Source: an uncultured Lachnospiraceae bacterium
GTDB taxonomy: Bacteria > Bacillota > Clostridia > Lachnospirales > Lachnospiraceae
Assembly: GCA_910579505.1 (NCBI GenBank)
Contig: CAJTTZ010000003.1
Location: forward strand, 248,001-312,000
Reading direction: 5' to 3'
DNA: 64,000 bases
Shown here: one piece after another, positions 17,197 through 26,387 of the stretch
Position numbering within the stretch: the stretch's first letter is position 1
Layout: each line of letters opens with the position of its first letter
Notes under the pieces: model-generated
The model's input: the letters and a program-made list of their open reading frames with translations, nothing else
Databases searched by the model: none
What the model was told of the DNA's origin: nothing
Position numbers and translations under genes: made by a program

Positions 17197-18105
17197 ATGT
17201 ATAATGGGATCATGAATGTTTATAAGGAGGCGGGGTTTTCGTCCCATGATGTGGTGGCGAAGCTCCGTGGCATCTGTAAACAGAAGAAAATAGGGCATAC
17301 AGGGACACTCGACCCGGAAGCGGTCGGCGTGCTTCCTGTATGTTTTGGTTCGGGCACGAAACTGTGCGATATGCTGACGGATTGGGACAAGGAGTATATT
17401 GCCACGCTCCGTCTGGGAGTGGCGACAGATACCCAGGACTTAACGGGACGGGTGTTATTTCACGCGGAAGAGGAAGCGCTCGCTTCGCTTACGGAGGAGA
17501 AGGTACGGGAGTGTATCCTGAGTTTTTTTGGCGACTACGAACAGATTCCGCCTATGTACTCGGCTCTCAAGGTGAACGGAAAAAAGCTTTATGAGCTTGC
17601 AAGGGCGGGAAAGGAAGTGGAGCGCAGCCCGCGCATGGTGCAGATCCGGGAACTGGAAATTCTGGAGATGAATCTGCCCGTGGTCCGCTTCCGTGTGGTC
17701 TGCTCGAAAGGCACCTATATTCGGACGCTCTGCCATGATATCGGGGAGCAGCTCGGATGCGGGGGTGCCATGGCGTCCTTGACGCGAAGCCGGGTCGGCA
17801 TTTTTGGAATGGAAGACGCGCTGCGTCTCTCAGACATAGAGAAACTGCGGGATGAGGATAAAATATCGAGCGTTATAATTCCGCCTGACGCCGTTTTTGA
17901 AAGCTGCAGGGAAGTGAAGGTGATGCCGGAGGCGCGCCGGCTTTTGGAGAACGGGAATAAGATCCCGGCAGGGATGCTTGGAGGGCACGTTTCGCTGCAG
18001 GAGAAGGAGCGGCTGCGGATGTACGACGAGGCGGGGCGGTTTTACGGAATTTATGAGTACAATGCGGGTGCGAAAGAGGCAAGACCCGTAAAAATGTTTC
18101 TGTGA
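17197..18105 (+). CDS. truB: tRNA pseudouridine(55) synthase TruB
   Basis: The 302-residue enzyme makes pseudouridine 55 in the tRNA T-loop. The catalytic aspartate is Asp39 in HTGTLDPEAVGVLPVC, followed by KEYIATLRLGVATDTQDLTG and the SALKVNGKKLYELAR motif, with a PUA-like C-terminus. ATG 17197 follows ACAGGGG; an in-frame ATG at 17212 is an alternative start. It is 64 nt downstream of nrnA and part of the same operon. Confidence 0.95.
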   Translation: MYNGIMNVYKEAGFSSHDVVAKLRGICKQKKIGHTGTLDPEAVGVLPVCFGSGTKLCDMLTDWDKEYIATLRLGVATDTQDLTGRVLFHAEEEALASLTEEKVRECILSFFGDYEQIPPMYSALKVNGKKLYELARAGKEVERSPRMVQIRELEILEMNLPVVRFRVVCSKGTYIRTLCHDIGEQLGCGGAMASLTRSRVGIFGMEDALRLSDIEKLRDEDKISSVIIPPDAVFESCREVKVMPEARRLLENGNKIPAGMLGGHVSLQEKERLRMYDEAGRFYGIYEYNAGAKEARPVKMFL

Positions 18106-18166
18106 GCGCAAAGGTATTCGCTATTACAGGTGCGGCACGGAAGCAATCTTGGGCAGGAAAGACAGC

Positions 18167-19075
18167 ATGATAATTATAGATAACACGACAGAATTTCATC
18201 TGGAAGACAGAAGCGCCGTTGCGCTGGGGAAGTTTGACGGGATTCATCTGGGACACCGCCGACTTTTAGAACGGGTGCTGGAACAGAAGGAAAAAGGGCT
18301 CCTTACCGTGGTCTTTACCTTTGACACTTCGGCGGCGTCCTTTTTCGGCGGGGAGACGAAGGAACTGTCTACCAGAGAGGAGAAGAGGGAGATGTTTTCA
18401 CGGCTGGGAATAGACGTGCTGATCGAATTTCCCTTAAACCGTGAGACGGCGGCGACGGAGCCGGCGGAGTTTGTGGCCCGCTATCTGGCCGGGCAGATGC
18501 AGACTGCCTATCTCTGTGCGGGGCCGGATATTTCTTTCGGGCGGGGCGGCGCGGGAGACTATGCGCTTTTAGCCCAATATGCCGGAACTTATGGCTATGA
18601 GGTGGAGCTGATCGACAAAGTCCGTGTGGGCGGGGAGGAAGTCAGCTCTACCAGAGTGCGGCAGGCAGTCCGGGAGGGAGATATGGAAAAAGTTTCCGCC
18701 ATGCTGGGAGCCCCTTACTGTGTGAATGGCAAGGTGGTACACGGCAGACAGCTTGGGCGGAAGCTTGGTATGCCGACGGCGAATCTTTTGCCGGATGAGC
18801 GTAAACTTCTGCCGCCAAACGGCGTTTATTATTCCAGGGCGAAACTCGGCGAAAGGGTTTACCGGGGGATCTCCAATGTGGGATATAAGCCGACGGTCTC
18901 AGAGGAGAAAGTTCTTGGCGTGGAGACTTATCTCTACGATTTTACGAAAGAAGTCTACGACAGGGATATGACGGTGGAGCTTCTTGCGTTCCGCAGGGCG
19001 GAGAGGACTTTTGAAAGTGTGGAGGCGCTGCGGCGACAGATTGAGGCTGACGTGGAGGCGGGAAGAAAGTTTTAA
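18167..19075 (+). CDS. ribF: Bifunctional riboflavin kinase/FAD synthetase
   Basis: The 302-residue enzyme makes FMN and FAD. The N-terminal adenylyltransferase part has VALGKFDGIHLGHRRLL and an EEVSSTRVRQAVREGD motif; the C-terminal flavokinase part has GRKLGMPTANL and NGVYYSRAKL. AGGAAAG precedes ATG 18167. RibF next to truB is the standard Firmicutes order and it ends this operon. No strong terminator follows. Confidence 0.95.
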   Translation: MIIIDNTTEFHLEDRSAVALGKFDGIHLGHRRLLERVLEQKEKGLLTVVFTFDTSAASFFGGETKELSTREEKREMFSRLGIDVLIEFPLNRETAATEPAEFVARYLAGQMQTAYLCAGPDISFGRGGAGDYALLAQYAGTYGYEVELIDKVRVGGEEVSSTRVRQAVREGDMEKVSAMLGAPYCVNGKVVHGRQLGRKLGMPTANLLPDERKLLPPNGVYYSRAKLGERVYRGISNVGYKPTVSEEKVLGVETYLYDFTKEVYDRDMTVELLAFRRAERTFESVEALRRQIEADVEAGRKF

Positions 19076-19099
19076 TAAGTCTTTTTTTGTCGTAAGGGG

Positions 19100-19128
19100 T
19101 TGTAAGAGGATTTTTTTTTCGATACAAT
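19100..19128 (+). promoter_or_regulatory. Promoter of Na/Pi cotransporter gene
   Basis: TTGTAA (19100-19105) and TACAAT (19123-19128) are 17 bp apart with an A/T-rich spacer. Confidence 0.55.
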
Positions 19129-19184
19129 AGAACCGTGTAGCTTTTCAATGGGGAAAAGAACAAAGGAAGGATGTCTGAATCAAG

Positions 19185-20819
19185 ATGAGTGTATCTATCA
19201 TTCTTTCCATGGCGGGCGGCCTGGGGCTGTTCCTGTATGGTATGCGCATTATGAGCGACAGCATCGAGAAAGTTGCGGGCGCGAAGCTGAGAGGGATATT
19301 GGAGCGGCTGACGACCAACCGCTTTACTGCAATTTTGGTGGGCGTGTTCTTTACGGCGGTAATACAGTCCTCCTCGGCGTGTACGGTCATGGTGGTCAGT
19401 TTTGTCAATTCGGGCCTGATGACGCTCACGCAGGCGGCGGGCGTGATCTTCGGCGCAAATATCGGTACGACGGTAACGGCGCTCCTCGTTTCCTTTAAAT
19501 TGGAGAAGGCGGCTCCCGTGATTCTGCTTATGGGCGTGCTTATCATTATGTTTGTAAAGAAGCAGAAGGTTTCACAATGGGGAGAGGTCATTATCGGTTT
19601 CGGCGTTCTCTTTATGGGACTGAGCACTATGTCGGGCGCGATGTCAGGCATGAAGGATTCCCCGGCGGTGCTTCTTATGTTCGCTTCCCTCAAATCCCCG
19701 ATTCTGGCGGTTCTTCTGGGAACCATACTGACGGCGGTGATCCAGAGTTCTTCCGTGACGGTCAGCATCATGGTGCTTCTTGCAAATCAGGGACTGATGA
19801 GCATGGATATCGGCATGTATATCATCCTTGGCTGTAATATCGGCGCCTGTACTTCCGCGCTGCTAGCCTCCTTGAATGGTAAGAAGGACGCAAAGCGGGC
19901 CGCGGCAATTCATCTGATTTTCAATGTGATAGGTACAATTATAGTTTACATAATATTCTCGCTGGCTGTAGACCAGATTGTCGGCGGACTCTCCATTCTG
20001 GCCCATGGCGATCCGGGCAGGATGGTTGCATATGCCCATATACTGATTAAGGTGTTTCAGGTTATCATTATGATGCCTTTTATCAAGCAGATCGTGAAGC
20101 TGACCTATGTGCTGGTGTCCGGCGACGACAAGAAGATCGGCTATCGGGACAGCTACCAGCTTAAGTATATCGGTGAGAAAGTGGTCTTAAATCCTGCCAC
20201 GGCGGTAGTGGAGGTTATCAAGGAGCTCGACCGAATGGGTTCCCTTGCGAATGAAAACTTAAACCGCGCCATGAACGCGCTGATTACGCTCGATCAGGAG
20301 GAAATCGATGAAGTCTATGAGGTAGAGAAGAATATCGACTTCCTAAGCCATGCCATCACCAACTATCTGGTGAAGATTAACCAGACAACCCTGCCGATTG
20401 AGGATTTGAAGAGCATCGGCGCGCTGTTCCATGTGGTAAACGATATTGAGCGTATCGGTGACCATGCGGAGAACATCGTGGATGCGGCAGTACAGAGGGA
20501 AAAGACCGGCGTCGGCTTTTCCAAGGCGGCGCAGCGGGAGCTGGGCGAGATGATAGATATGGTCAATACGCTTTTACGCTTCTCCTTTGAGATGTTTGTC
20601 AAGAGCACGGAGGAGCATGTGGAGGATATCAGAAATCTGGAAGAGGCAATTGACGAGAAAGAAAAGGAGCTGCAGCAGCGTCATATCGAGCGGCTTTCCA
20701 ACAATGAGTGTACGCCCGAGGCGGGCGCGATGTTCTCGGATATCGTGTCGGGGCTTGAGAGAGTGGCGGATCACGCCACAAACATTGCTTTTGCAAACAG
20801 TTATTTTGAGCCGAATTAG
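19185..20819 (+). CDS. Na+/phosphate cotransporter with C-terminal PhoU-like domain
   Basis: The 544-residue membrane protein has the two inverted NptA/PNaS repeats (FFTAVIQSSSACTVMVVSF and TILTAVIQSSSVTVSIMVL, with the QSSS motifs) and a C-terminal PhoU-like helical part (about residue 340 onward, ERIGDHAENI and ERVADHATNIA). It probably imports phosphate with sodium. The AAGGAAGG at 19163-19170 lies 14 nt before ATG 19185, wider than usual; an ATG at 19171 opens only a five-codon frame that ends across the real start (ATGA), which hints at coupling. Confidence 0.92.
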   Translation: MSVSIILSMAGGLGLFLYGMRIMSDSIEKVAGAKLRGILERLTTNRFTAILVGVFFTAVIQSSSACTVMVVSFVNSGLMTLTQAAGVIFGANIGTTVTALLVSFKLEKAAPVILLMGVLIIMFVKKQKVSQWGEVIIGFGVLFMGLSTMSGAMSGMKDSPAVLLMFASLKSPILAVLLGTILTAVIQSSSVTVSIMVLLANQGLMSMDIGMYIILGCNIGACTSALLASLNGKKDAKRAAAIHLIFNVIGTIIVYIIFSLAVDQIVGGLSILAHGDPGRMVAYAHILIKVFQVIIMMPFIKQIVKLTYVLVSGDDKKIGYRDSYQLKYIGEKVVLNPATAVVEVIKELDRMGSLANENLNRAMNALITLDQEEIDEVYEVEKNIDFLSHAITNYLVKINQTTLPIEDLKSIGALFHVVNDIERIGDHAENIVDAAVQREKTGVGFSKAAQRELGEMIDMVNTLLRFSFEMFVKSTEEHVEDIRNLEEAIDEKEKELQQRHIERLSNNECTPEAGAMFSDIVSGLERVADHATNIAFANSYFEPN

Positions 20820-20855
20820 AAGATGCACCAGATAACAGAGAGGATTTGGTTCCGA

Positions 20856-21995
20856 ATGAAGAGACGGAAAGTTTTACTTATAATAGCGGGTGTTATGCTT
20901 ATGCAGACGCCATTTACGGTACAGGCATCCATGCCTGTACCTGATCTTTTGCCCATCGGGCAGTTGAAGCTGGACAAGGAGTCTTCCGGGGAATCCGGGC
21001 AGGTCAGCGGCAACAGTTTGGAGGCAGGCGCTGAGGACGACATGGAGACGGCGCAGGATGTTCTGGACGAGGACGCCATCGGGTCGAGCGCGATCCTGAT
21101 TTCCGATAAGACGGCGGAGGACTATGAACTTGCCTATGAGCGGGCGAAGAACGCTAACTGGGGTTATACGAACCTGGGGATTGCGGATGTGAGCGATAAC
21201 CTGAATATACGCGCCATTGCCGCGGAGGACGGCAGGCTTGTCGGGAAACTGCCCAGAAACGCTGCCTGTGAGGTGATCGACACGGACGATACGTGGGCGC
21301 ATATCAAGTCCGGCAGCGTGGAGGGGTACGTGAGCCTGGAATATCTGCTGACGGGCGTTCCCGCCAAGTTTAAGGCGGAGGAACTGGCGGTCACCGTCGC
21401 GAAGGTGACTACCGACGGCCTGAATGTGAGGGCTGAGGCGAACACAGACTCAGAGGTGATTACGTTAGTAGCGCAGGGTGAGGAACTGGAAGTGGCGGCC
21501 GTGGAGGGCGACTGGGTTAAGGTGCTGTTAGATGATGACGAGGTATATGTCTCCGCGGAGTATGTGGAAGTCAGCGCGGAGCTTGGCACGGCGGTCACCA
21601 TGACGGAGCTGCTCTACGGACAGGGTGTTTCCGACATCCGGGTGGATATTTGCCAGTATGCGAAGGAATTTATCGGGAACCCTTATGTGTGGGGCGGCAC
21701 CAGCCTGACGAAGGGAGCGGACTGTTCCGGCTTTGTGATGAAGGTTTTTCAGAAGTACGGCGTGAAACTGCCCCGGACTTCCAGAACGCAGGCAAACTGC
21801 GGCACCACGATCAAGGTCTCGGAGGCTAAGCCGGGCGACCTGATCTTTTACGCGAAGGGTAAAACCATCAACCATGTGGCGATCTATATCGGAAACGGGC
21901 AGGTGGTTCATGCCAGCAGCCCCAAGACGGGAATTAAGATTTCCAACGTGTCCTACCGCTCGCCTTTTAAGGCGGTGAGGGTACTGTACGACTGA
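20856..21995 (+). CDS. Secreted NlpC/P60 cell-wall hydrolase with two SH3b domains
   Basis: The 379-residue protein has a signal peptide (MKRRKVLLIIAGVMLMQ, ending near VQA), a Ser/Glu-rich linker, two bacterial SH3 domains (residues about 105-170 and 180-240) that may bind wall peptide, and a C-terminal NlpC/P60 domain with catalytic Cys290 in GADCSGFVM, His in NHVAIYIG and a third polar His in VVHASS. It likely cleaves peptidoglycan stem peptides. ATG 20856 is preferred over ATG 20823 because the signal peptide starts there and AGAGAGGA is 11 nt upstream. Confidence 0.92.
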   Translation: MKRRKVLLIIAGVMLMQTPFTVQASMPVPDLLPIGQLKLDKESSGESGQVSGNSLEAGAEDDMETAQDVLDEDAIGSSAILISDKTAEDYELAYERAKNANWGYTNLGIADVSDNLNIRAIAAEDGRLVGKLPRNAACEVIDTDDTWAHIKSGSVEGYVSLEYLLTGVPAKFKAEELAVTVAKVTTDGLNVRAEANTDSEVITLVAQGEELEVAAVEGDWVKVLLDDDEVYVSAEYVEVSAELGTAVTMTELLYGQGVSDIRVDICQYAKEFIGNPYVWGGTSLTKGADCSGFVMKVFQKYGVKLPRTSRTQANCGTTIKVSEAKPGDLIFYAKGKTINHVAIYIGNGQVVHASSPKTGIKISNVSYRSPFKAVRVLYD

Positions 21996-22053
21996 GGCAG
22001 TGCTGGAAGATTTCCAGCCCTTTGGCACAGAATGTTTGGGAACAGGGAAAAAG

Positions 22054-22443
22054 ATGGAAAAACGGATATTAACATATAGAAAATATATGGATGAGCTGCT
22101 TTTGAAGGGGGATGCCGACTGGGAGAAGATCAGGGAGGAACATCTCGTGCAGGTGGGATTTTTTCAGCATGAGAGACTGATTCACCTGATTGTCACGGTG
22201 ATTTTCGCCCTGTTTGCCGTACTGTCCATAGGAATGGCGTTTCTTCTGATGGCGCTTGGGACGGAGGGCGCGGGAAGCTGGCTTTTTGTGGTGGCGGCGT
22301 TTCTTGTGCTGCTTGTTCCGTATGTCCGCCACTATTATATATTGGAAAACGAAGTGCAGAAGATGTACGGACAGTACGATGAAATTATTGCAAGGATACA
22401 TAATACGGGCTTTACAATGAAGAAACACTGTGGTAAAATATGA
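22054..22443 (+). CDS. Small membrane protein with two TM segments, unknown function
   Basis: The 129-residue protein has a charged N-terminus (MEKRILTYRKYMDELLLKGD), two adjacent hydrophobic helices (residues about 43-65 and 74-92), and a charged C-terminal tail. It resembles small hypothetical membrane proteins of Lachnospiraceae but I do not recognise a family. ACAGGGA precedes ATG 22054. It lies between the NlpC gene and the rpsO leader. Confidence 0.65.
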   Translation: MEKRILTYRKYMDELLLKGDADWEKIREEHLVQVGFFQHERLIHLIVTVIFALFAVLSIGMAFLLMALGTEGAGSWLFVVAAFLVLLVPYVRHYYILENEVQKMYGQYDEIIARIHNTGFTMKKHCGKI

Positions 22444-22475
22444 CGGTATGAATTTCAGCCGACACGCAGAGGCGG

Positions 22476-22526
22476 GACACTCCGACCCCTTCTTGGTGTC
22501 AGGCGGTTATCAGGGCAGCCCCCTGA
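22476..22526 (+). promoter_or_regulatory. rpsO leader hairpins, possible S15 autoregulation site
   Basis: GACAC (22476-22480) pairs with GTGTC (22496-22500), and TCAGGG (22510-22515) pairs perfectly with CCCTGA (22521-22526), directly before the AAGGAG of rpsO. S15 is known to repress its own translation through leader structures that differ between phyla. The assignment as an S15 leader is by position only. Confidence 0.45.
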
Positions 22527-22541
22527 AGGAAAGGAGAAACT

Positions 22542-22808
22542 ATGATTTCTAAGGAAAAGAAGACAGCGATTATCAAAGAGTATGCCAGATCTGAGGGTGA
22601 CACGGGTTCACCTGAGGTACAGGTAGCGGTTCTGACGGCAAGGATTCAGGAGCTGACAGAGCATCTGAAGGAGAATCCGAAGGATCATCATTCCAGAAGA
22701 GGACTTCTGAAGATGGTAGGTCAGAGACGCGGACTGCTCGGCTATCTGAAAGAGAAGGATATCGAGAGATATCGTGCACTGATCGAGAGACTTGGACTTC
22801 GTAAATAA
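22542..22808 (+). CDS. rpsO: 30S ribosomal protein S15
   Basis: The 88-residue protein has the S15 signature (DTGSPEVQVAVLTARIQELTEHLKENPKDHHSRRGLLKMVGQRR). It binds 16S rRNA in the platform. AAGGAG at 22531-22536 precedes ATG 22542. It is followed by pnp, the conserved order across bacteria. Confidence 0.97.
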   Translation: MISKEKKTAIIKEYARSEGDTGSPEVQVAVLTARIQELTEHLKENPKDHHSRRGLLKMVGQRRGLLGYLKEKDIERYRALIERLGLRK

Positions 22809-22819
22809 TAAGGGATGAT

Positions 22820-22860
22820 GAGCGGAGATAGGGTTGGCAGGTCCGACCCTAAATCCGCTC
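22820..22860 (+). terminator. Large hairpin between rpsO and pnp
   Basis: An outer stem GAGCGGA/TCCGCTC encloses an inner stem AGGGTTGG/CCGACCCT (one G-U). The run after it is only weakly U-rich (TACTAGTTT). It may be a leaky rpsO terminator or an RNase processing site; in E. coli the rpsO-pnp gap carries both a terminator and an RNase III site. Confidence 0.5.
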
Positions 22861-22897
22861 TACTAGTTTAAAGAAGAGAGAAGAAGGAGAGAAGATT

Positions 22898-24988
22898 ATG
22901 TACAAGAGTTATACGTTAGAACTCGCCGGGCGTACCCTCCGGGTAGACATCGGCAGAGTCGGCAAACAGGCAAACGGCTGCGCTTTTATGCAGTATGGCG
23001 AGACCACCGTGTTATCCACGGCTACGGCCTCCGATAAACCGAGGGACGGCATTGATTTCTTCCCCTGCAGTGTGGAGTATGAGGAGAAGTTTTATTCTGT
23101 CGGCAAGATTCCCGGCGGCTTTAACAAGAGAGAGGGTAAGCCCTCCGAGAACGCGATTCTCACAAGCCGCGTGATCGACCGTCCCATGAGACCTTTATTC
23201 CCGAAGGATTACCGCAACGACGTAACCTTAAACAATCTGGTTATGAGCGTGGATCCTGAGTGCCGCCCGGAGCTGGTGGCGATGATCGGTACGGCAATCG
23301 CAACCTGTATCTCGGACATCCCCTTTGCAGGTCCCTGCGCGATGACGCAGATGGGCATGGTGGACGGCGAACTGATCGTCAATCCTTCCCAGGAACAGTG
23401 GGACAAGGGTGACCTGAAGATGACCGTGGCATCCACCGCGGAGAAGGTGATGATGATCGAGGCCGGCGCAAACGAGGTGCCGGAGGCAAAGGTGCTGGAG
23501 GCGATCTACAAGGCGCATGAGGTGAACCAGACGTTAATCGCCTTTATCAACCAGATCGTTGCAGAGGTGGGCAAGCCGAAGCACAGCTATGAGAGCTGCG
23601 CGGTTCCCGAGCAGATGTTTGAGGACATGAAAAAAATCGTGACGCCGGAGGAGATGGAGACGGCTGTCTTCACCGACGAAAAGCAGGTGCGCGAGGAGAA
23701 TATCAGAAATATTACGGCCAGACTGGAAGAGGCTTTTGCGGAGAACGAGGAGTATCTGGCAGTGCTTGGCGAGGCGGTATACCAGTATCAGAAAAAGACC
23801 GTGCGCAAGATGATCCTGAAAGATCATAAGCGTCCCGACGGCAGGGCGTTAGACCAGATCCGCCCGCTGGCGGCCGAGGTGGATATCATTCCGAGAGTGC
23901 ACGGTTCCGCCATGTTTACGAGAGGACAGACACAGATCTGCAATGTATGTACGCTGGCGCCTCTTTCGGAATTGCAGAAGGTGGACGGCTTAGACCCGAA
24001 CATCACGGGCAAGAGATATATGCACCACTACAATTTCCCGTCCTACTCCGTAGGCGAGACGAAGGTGAGCAGGGGACCGGGCAGAAGAGAGATCGGTCAC
24101 GGCGCGCTGGCTGAGAGGGCGCTGCTTCCGGTACTTCCCTCTGAGGAGGAGTTCCCTTATGCGATCCGCACCGTGTCGGAGACCTTTGAGTCCAACGGAT
24201 CCACTTCCATGGCTTCCACCTGTGCGTCCTGCATGTCCCTGATGGCGGCAGGCGTGCCGATCAAGAAGATGGTGGCGGGTATCTCCTGCGGTCTGGTAAC
24301 GGGCGACACAGACGACGATTTTGTACTTTTGACTGATATTCAGGGGCTTGAGGACTTCTTCGGCGATATGGACTTCAAGGTAACAGGTACCCGTGACGGT
24401 ATCACGGCGATCCAGATGGATATCAAGATCCACGGCCTGACGAAGCCTATCGTGGAGGGCGCGATCGGCAGATGCCGCGAGGCGAGGGAGTTCATCATGG
24501 AAAACTGCATGAGCCCGGCGATTTCTGCGCCCCGCAAGGAGGTTGGCCCTTATGCGCCCAAGATTATTTCCATCCAGATTGATCCCGACAAGATCGGCGA
24601 TGTGGTTGGTCAGCGCGGCAAGACGATCAACGAGATCATTGCACGCACGGGCGTTAAGATTGACATTAACGATGAAGGCCAGGTTTCCGTCTGCGGCACG
24701 GAGCACGAGATGATGGACAAGGCTGTTGATATGATTAAGATGATTACCACGGACTTTGAGGAAGGGCAGATCTTCCAGGGCACCGTAGTGAGCATCAAGG
24801 AGTTCGGCGCATTTATCGAGTTTGCACCGGGCAAGGAAGGTATGGTTCACATCTCCAAGATCGCCAAGGAGAGAATCAACCGCGTGGAGGATGTGCTGAC
24901 TCTTGGAGACAAGGTGACGGTGGTATGCCTCGGCAAGGATAAGATGGGAAGAATCAGCTTCTCCATGAAGGATGTGGCACAGGTCTGA
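22898..24988 (+). CDS. pnp: Polyribonucleotide nucleotidyltransferase (PNPase)
   Basis: The 696-residue phosphorolytic exoribonuclease has two RNase PH domains (NKREGKPSENAILTSRVIDR in the first; YNFPSYSVGET and RREIGHGALAERAL in the second), a KH domain (VVGQRGKTINEIIARTG, residues about 560-620) and a C-terminal S1 domain (GTVVSIKEFGAFIEF). It degrades mRNA from the 3' end. GAAGGAGAGA precedes ATG 22898. Full length for the family. Confidence 0.97.
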   Translation: MYKSYTLELAGRTLRVDIGRVGKQANGCAFMQYGETTVLSTATASDKPRDGIDFFPCSVEYEEKFYSVGKIPGGFNKREGKPSENAILTSRVIDRPMRPLFPKDYRNDVTLNNLVMSVDPECRPELVAMIGTAIATCISDIPFAGPCAMTQMGMVDGELIVNPSQEQWDKGDLKMTVASTAEKVMMIEAGANEVPEAKVLEAIYKAHEVNQTLIAFINQIVAEVGKPKHSYESCAVPEQMFEDMKKIVTPEEMETAVFTDEKQVREENIRNITARLEEAFAENEEYLAVLGEAVYQYQKKTVRKMILKDHKRPDGRALDQIRPLAAEVDIIPRVHGSAMFTRGQTQICNVCTLAPLSELQKVDGLDPNITGKRYMHHYNFPSYSVGETKVSRGPGRREIGHGALAERALLPVLPSEEEFPYAIRTVSETFESNGSTSMASTCASCMSLMAAGVPIKKMVAGISCGLVTGDTDDDFVLLTDIQGLEDFFGDMDFKVTGTRDGITAIQMDIKIHGLTKPIVEGAIGRCREAREFIMENCMSPAISAPRKEVGPYAPKIISIQIDPDKIGDVVGQRGKTINEIIARTGVKIDINDEGQVSVCGTEHEMMDKAVDMIKMITTDFEEGQIFQGTVVSIKEFGAFIEFAPGKEGMVHISKIAKERINRVEDVLTLGDKVTVVCLGKDKMGRISFSMKDVAQV

Positions 24989-25001
24989 CAACGTAAGAAG
25001 C

Positions 25002-25113
25002 GTGCGAAAAGAAGTTCTAATGCCTGTAGCAATGGCTGCATCGCAAAGTCAGCATAGCTGACTTGGAACTTCTATGTTTCGCACCAGAGAATGCCCAAAG
25101 TACGGGCATTCTC
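25002..25113 (+). repeat. Two-module intergenic hairpin repeat after pnp
   Basis: GTGCGAAA-AGAAGTTC (25002-25017) pairs with GAACTTCT-ATG-TTTCGCAC (25066-25084), leaving a 3-nt ATG bulge. A second stem GAGAATGCCC/GGGCATTCTC (25087-25096, 25104-25113) follows. It is a copy of the repeat family described under findings and separates pnp from the HD-domain gene. Confidence 0.75.
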
Positions 25114-25138
25114 CGCACAAAATGAAAGCGAGATAGTT

Positions 25139-25900
25139 ATGAATAATTCGGGCGTAGTTTCGCGCACGAATGATAAGGATGGCGGGAAGTATTATACGAA
25201 ACGCCATTTGGAGGAACTGGTAAAGCTGCAGACCAGCGTGCTTGAAAAACAGGCGCAGGAGCTGCGGCGCATGAACGAACGTATCATAGAAACCATGAGC
25301 AGCGTGGTGGAGTTCCGAAACCTGGAGTCGGGAGACCATGTGAAGCGCGTGAAGGAGTTTACGAGAATCCTTGCGGGGTATCTGGCGAAAGCATGCCCCG
25401 AATATCAACTGGATAGGGCAGCCGTCGATGTGATTGCAGCGGCGGCTGCTTTGCATGATGTGGGAAAAATTGCGATCCCGGACGCCATCCTGTTGAAACC
25501 CGGAAAGCTCACCGCGCAGGAATTTGAGGTGATGAAGACGCACACAACAAAAGGGTGCGAAATCATCGCCATGCTGGGAGATATTCAGGAAGGGGAATAC
25601 GGCAGGGCGAGTTATGAGATCTGCAGGTATCACCACGAGCGTTACGACGGCGGGGGATACCCCGAAGGGCTGGAAGGGGAAGAGATTCCTGTGTCCGCGC
25701 AGATCGTCTCCCTGGCGGACGTCTATGACGCGCTGGTCAGTAAGAGATGCTATAAAAGCGCCTACGGGTTTGAAGAGGCGTACGATATGATCATGCGGGG
25801 AGACTGCGGCCAGTTTTCTCCCAAGCTCCTTTCCTGTCTGCGTGAAGCGAGGGGAGAGCTTGAGGAGAAAGCAGAGGGCAGCGGGGCGCTTACCATGTAG
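25139..25900 (+). CDS. HD-GYP-like phosphohydrolase
   Basis: The 253-residue soluble protein has a coiled N-terminal segment and an HD domain with HDVGKIAIPD and HHERYDGGGYPEGL, the latter resembling the GYP motif of c-di-GMP phosphodiesterases. Hence it may hydrolyse a cyclic dinucleotide or related phosphodiester, but no input domain is fused. ATG 25139 has only a weak Shine-Dalgarno; a frame from 25091 starts inside the repeat hairpin and is less likely. Its stop overlaps pyrI on the other strand by 11 bp. Confidence 0.8.
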   Translation: MNNSGVVSRTNDKDGGKYYTKRHLEELVKLQTSVLEKQAQELRRMNERIIETMSSVVEFRNLESGDHVKRVKEFTRILAGYLAKACPEYQLDRAAVDVIAAAAALHDVGKIAIPDAILLKPGKLTAQEFEVMKTHTTKGCEIIAMLGDIQEGEYGRASYEICRYHHERYDGGGYPEGLEGEEIPVSAQIVSLADVYDALVSKRCYKSAYGFEEAYDMIMRGDCGQFSPKLLSCLREARGELEEKAEGSGALTM

Positions 25901-26327
25901 AGGAATTGCCCGCCTTTTCTTCGCAGTATTTGCAGCGGTAAATTTCTTTTTCCTCGTCCGCCAGCACGAAGATGTGCGGCAGTTCCTGCTCAATGGAAGT
26001 GATGCACCGCGGGTTTTTACATTTGATAACGTTATGGATTTCCCGGGGGAGTACAAGCTCTTTCTTATCAACAATTTCCCCGTCCTTAATGACATTGACG
26101 GTAATATTATGATCTATAAAAGCCAGGATATCCAGGTTGAGTGTGTTGATATCGCATTCTACCTTCAGGATGTCCTTTTTTCCCATCTTATTACTGCGGG
26201 CGTTCTTGATGATCGCTACCGTGCAGTCCAGTTTGTCCAATTTCAGGTGATGATAAATTTCAAGGCTTTTGCCCGCCTCAATATGGTCGAGCACGAAGCC
26301 TTCCTCAATTTTTCCAACATTTAACAT
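25890..26327 (-). CDS. pyrI: Aspartate carbamoyltransferase regulatory subunit
   Basis: The 145-residue protein has an allosteric N-terminal domain (DHIEAGKSLEIYHHL) and a C-terminal zinc domain with four cysteines (KCKNPRCIT and YRCKYCEEK). It modulates PyrB activity in response to nucleotides. AAGGAAGG lies 9 nt before ATG 26327. It follows pyrB after 60 nt on the same strand. Confidence 0.95.
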   Translation of the reverse strand: MLNVGKIEEGFVLDHIEAGKSLEIYHHLKLDKLDCTVAIIKNARSNKMGKKDILKVECDINTLNLDILAFIDHNITVNVIKDGEIVDKKELVLPREIHNVIKCKNPRCITSIEQELPHIFVLADEEKEIYRCKYCEEKAGNSSTW

Positions 26328-26387
26328 ATGGCGATACCTTCCTTTTCTGTTTTATAGGAAATTTTCATAACAGCTGCTATATTAAAT

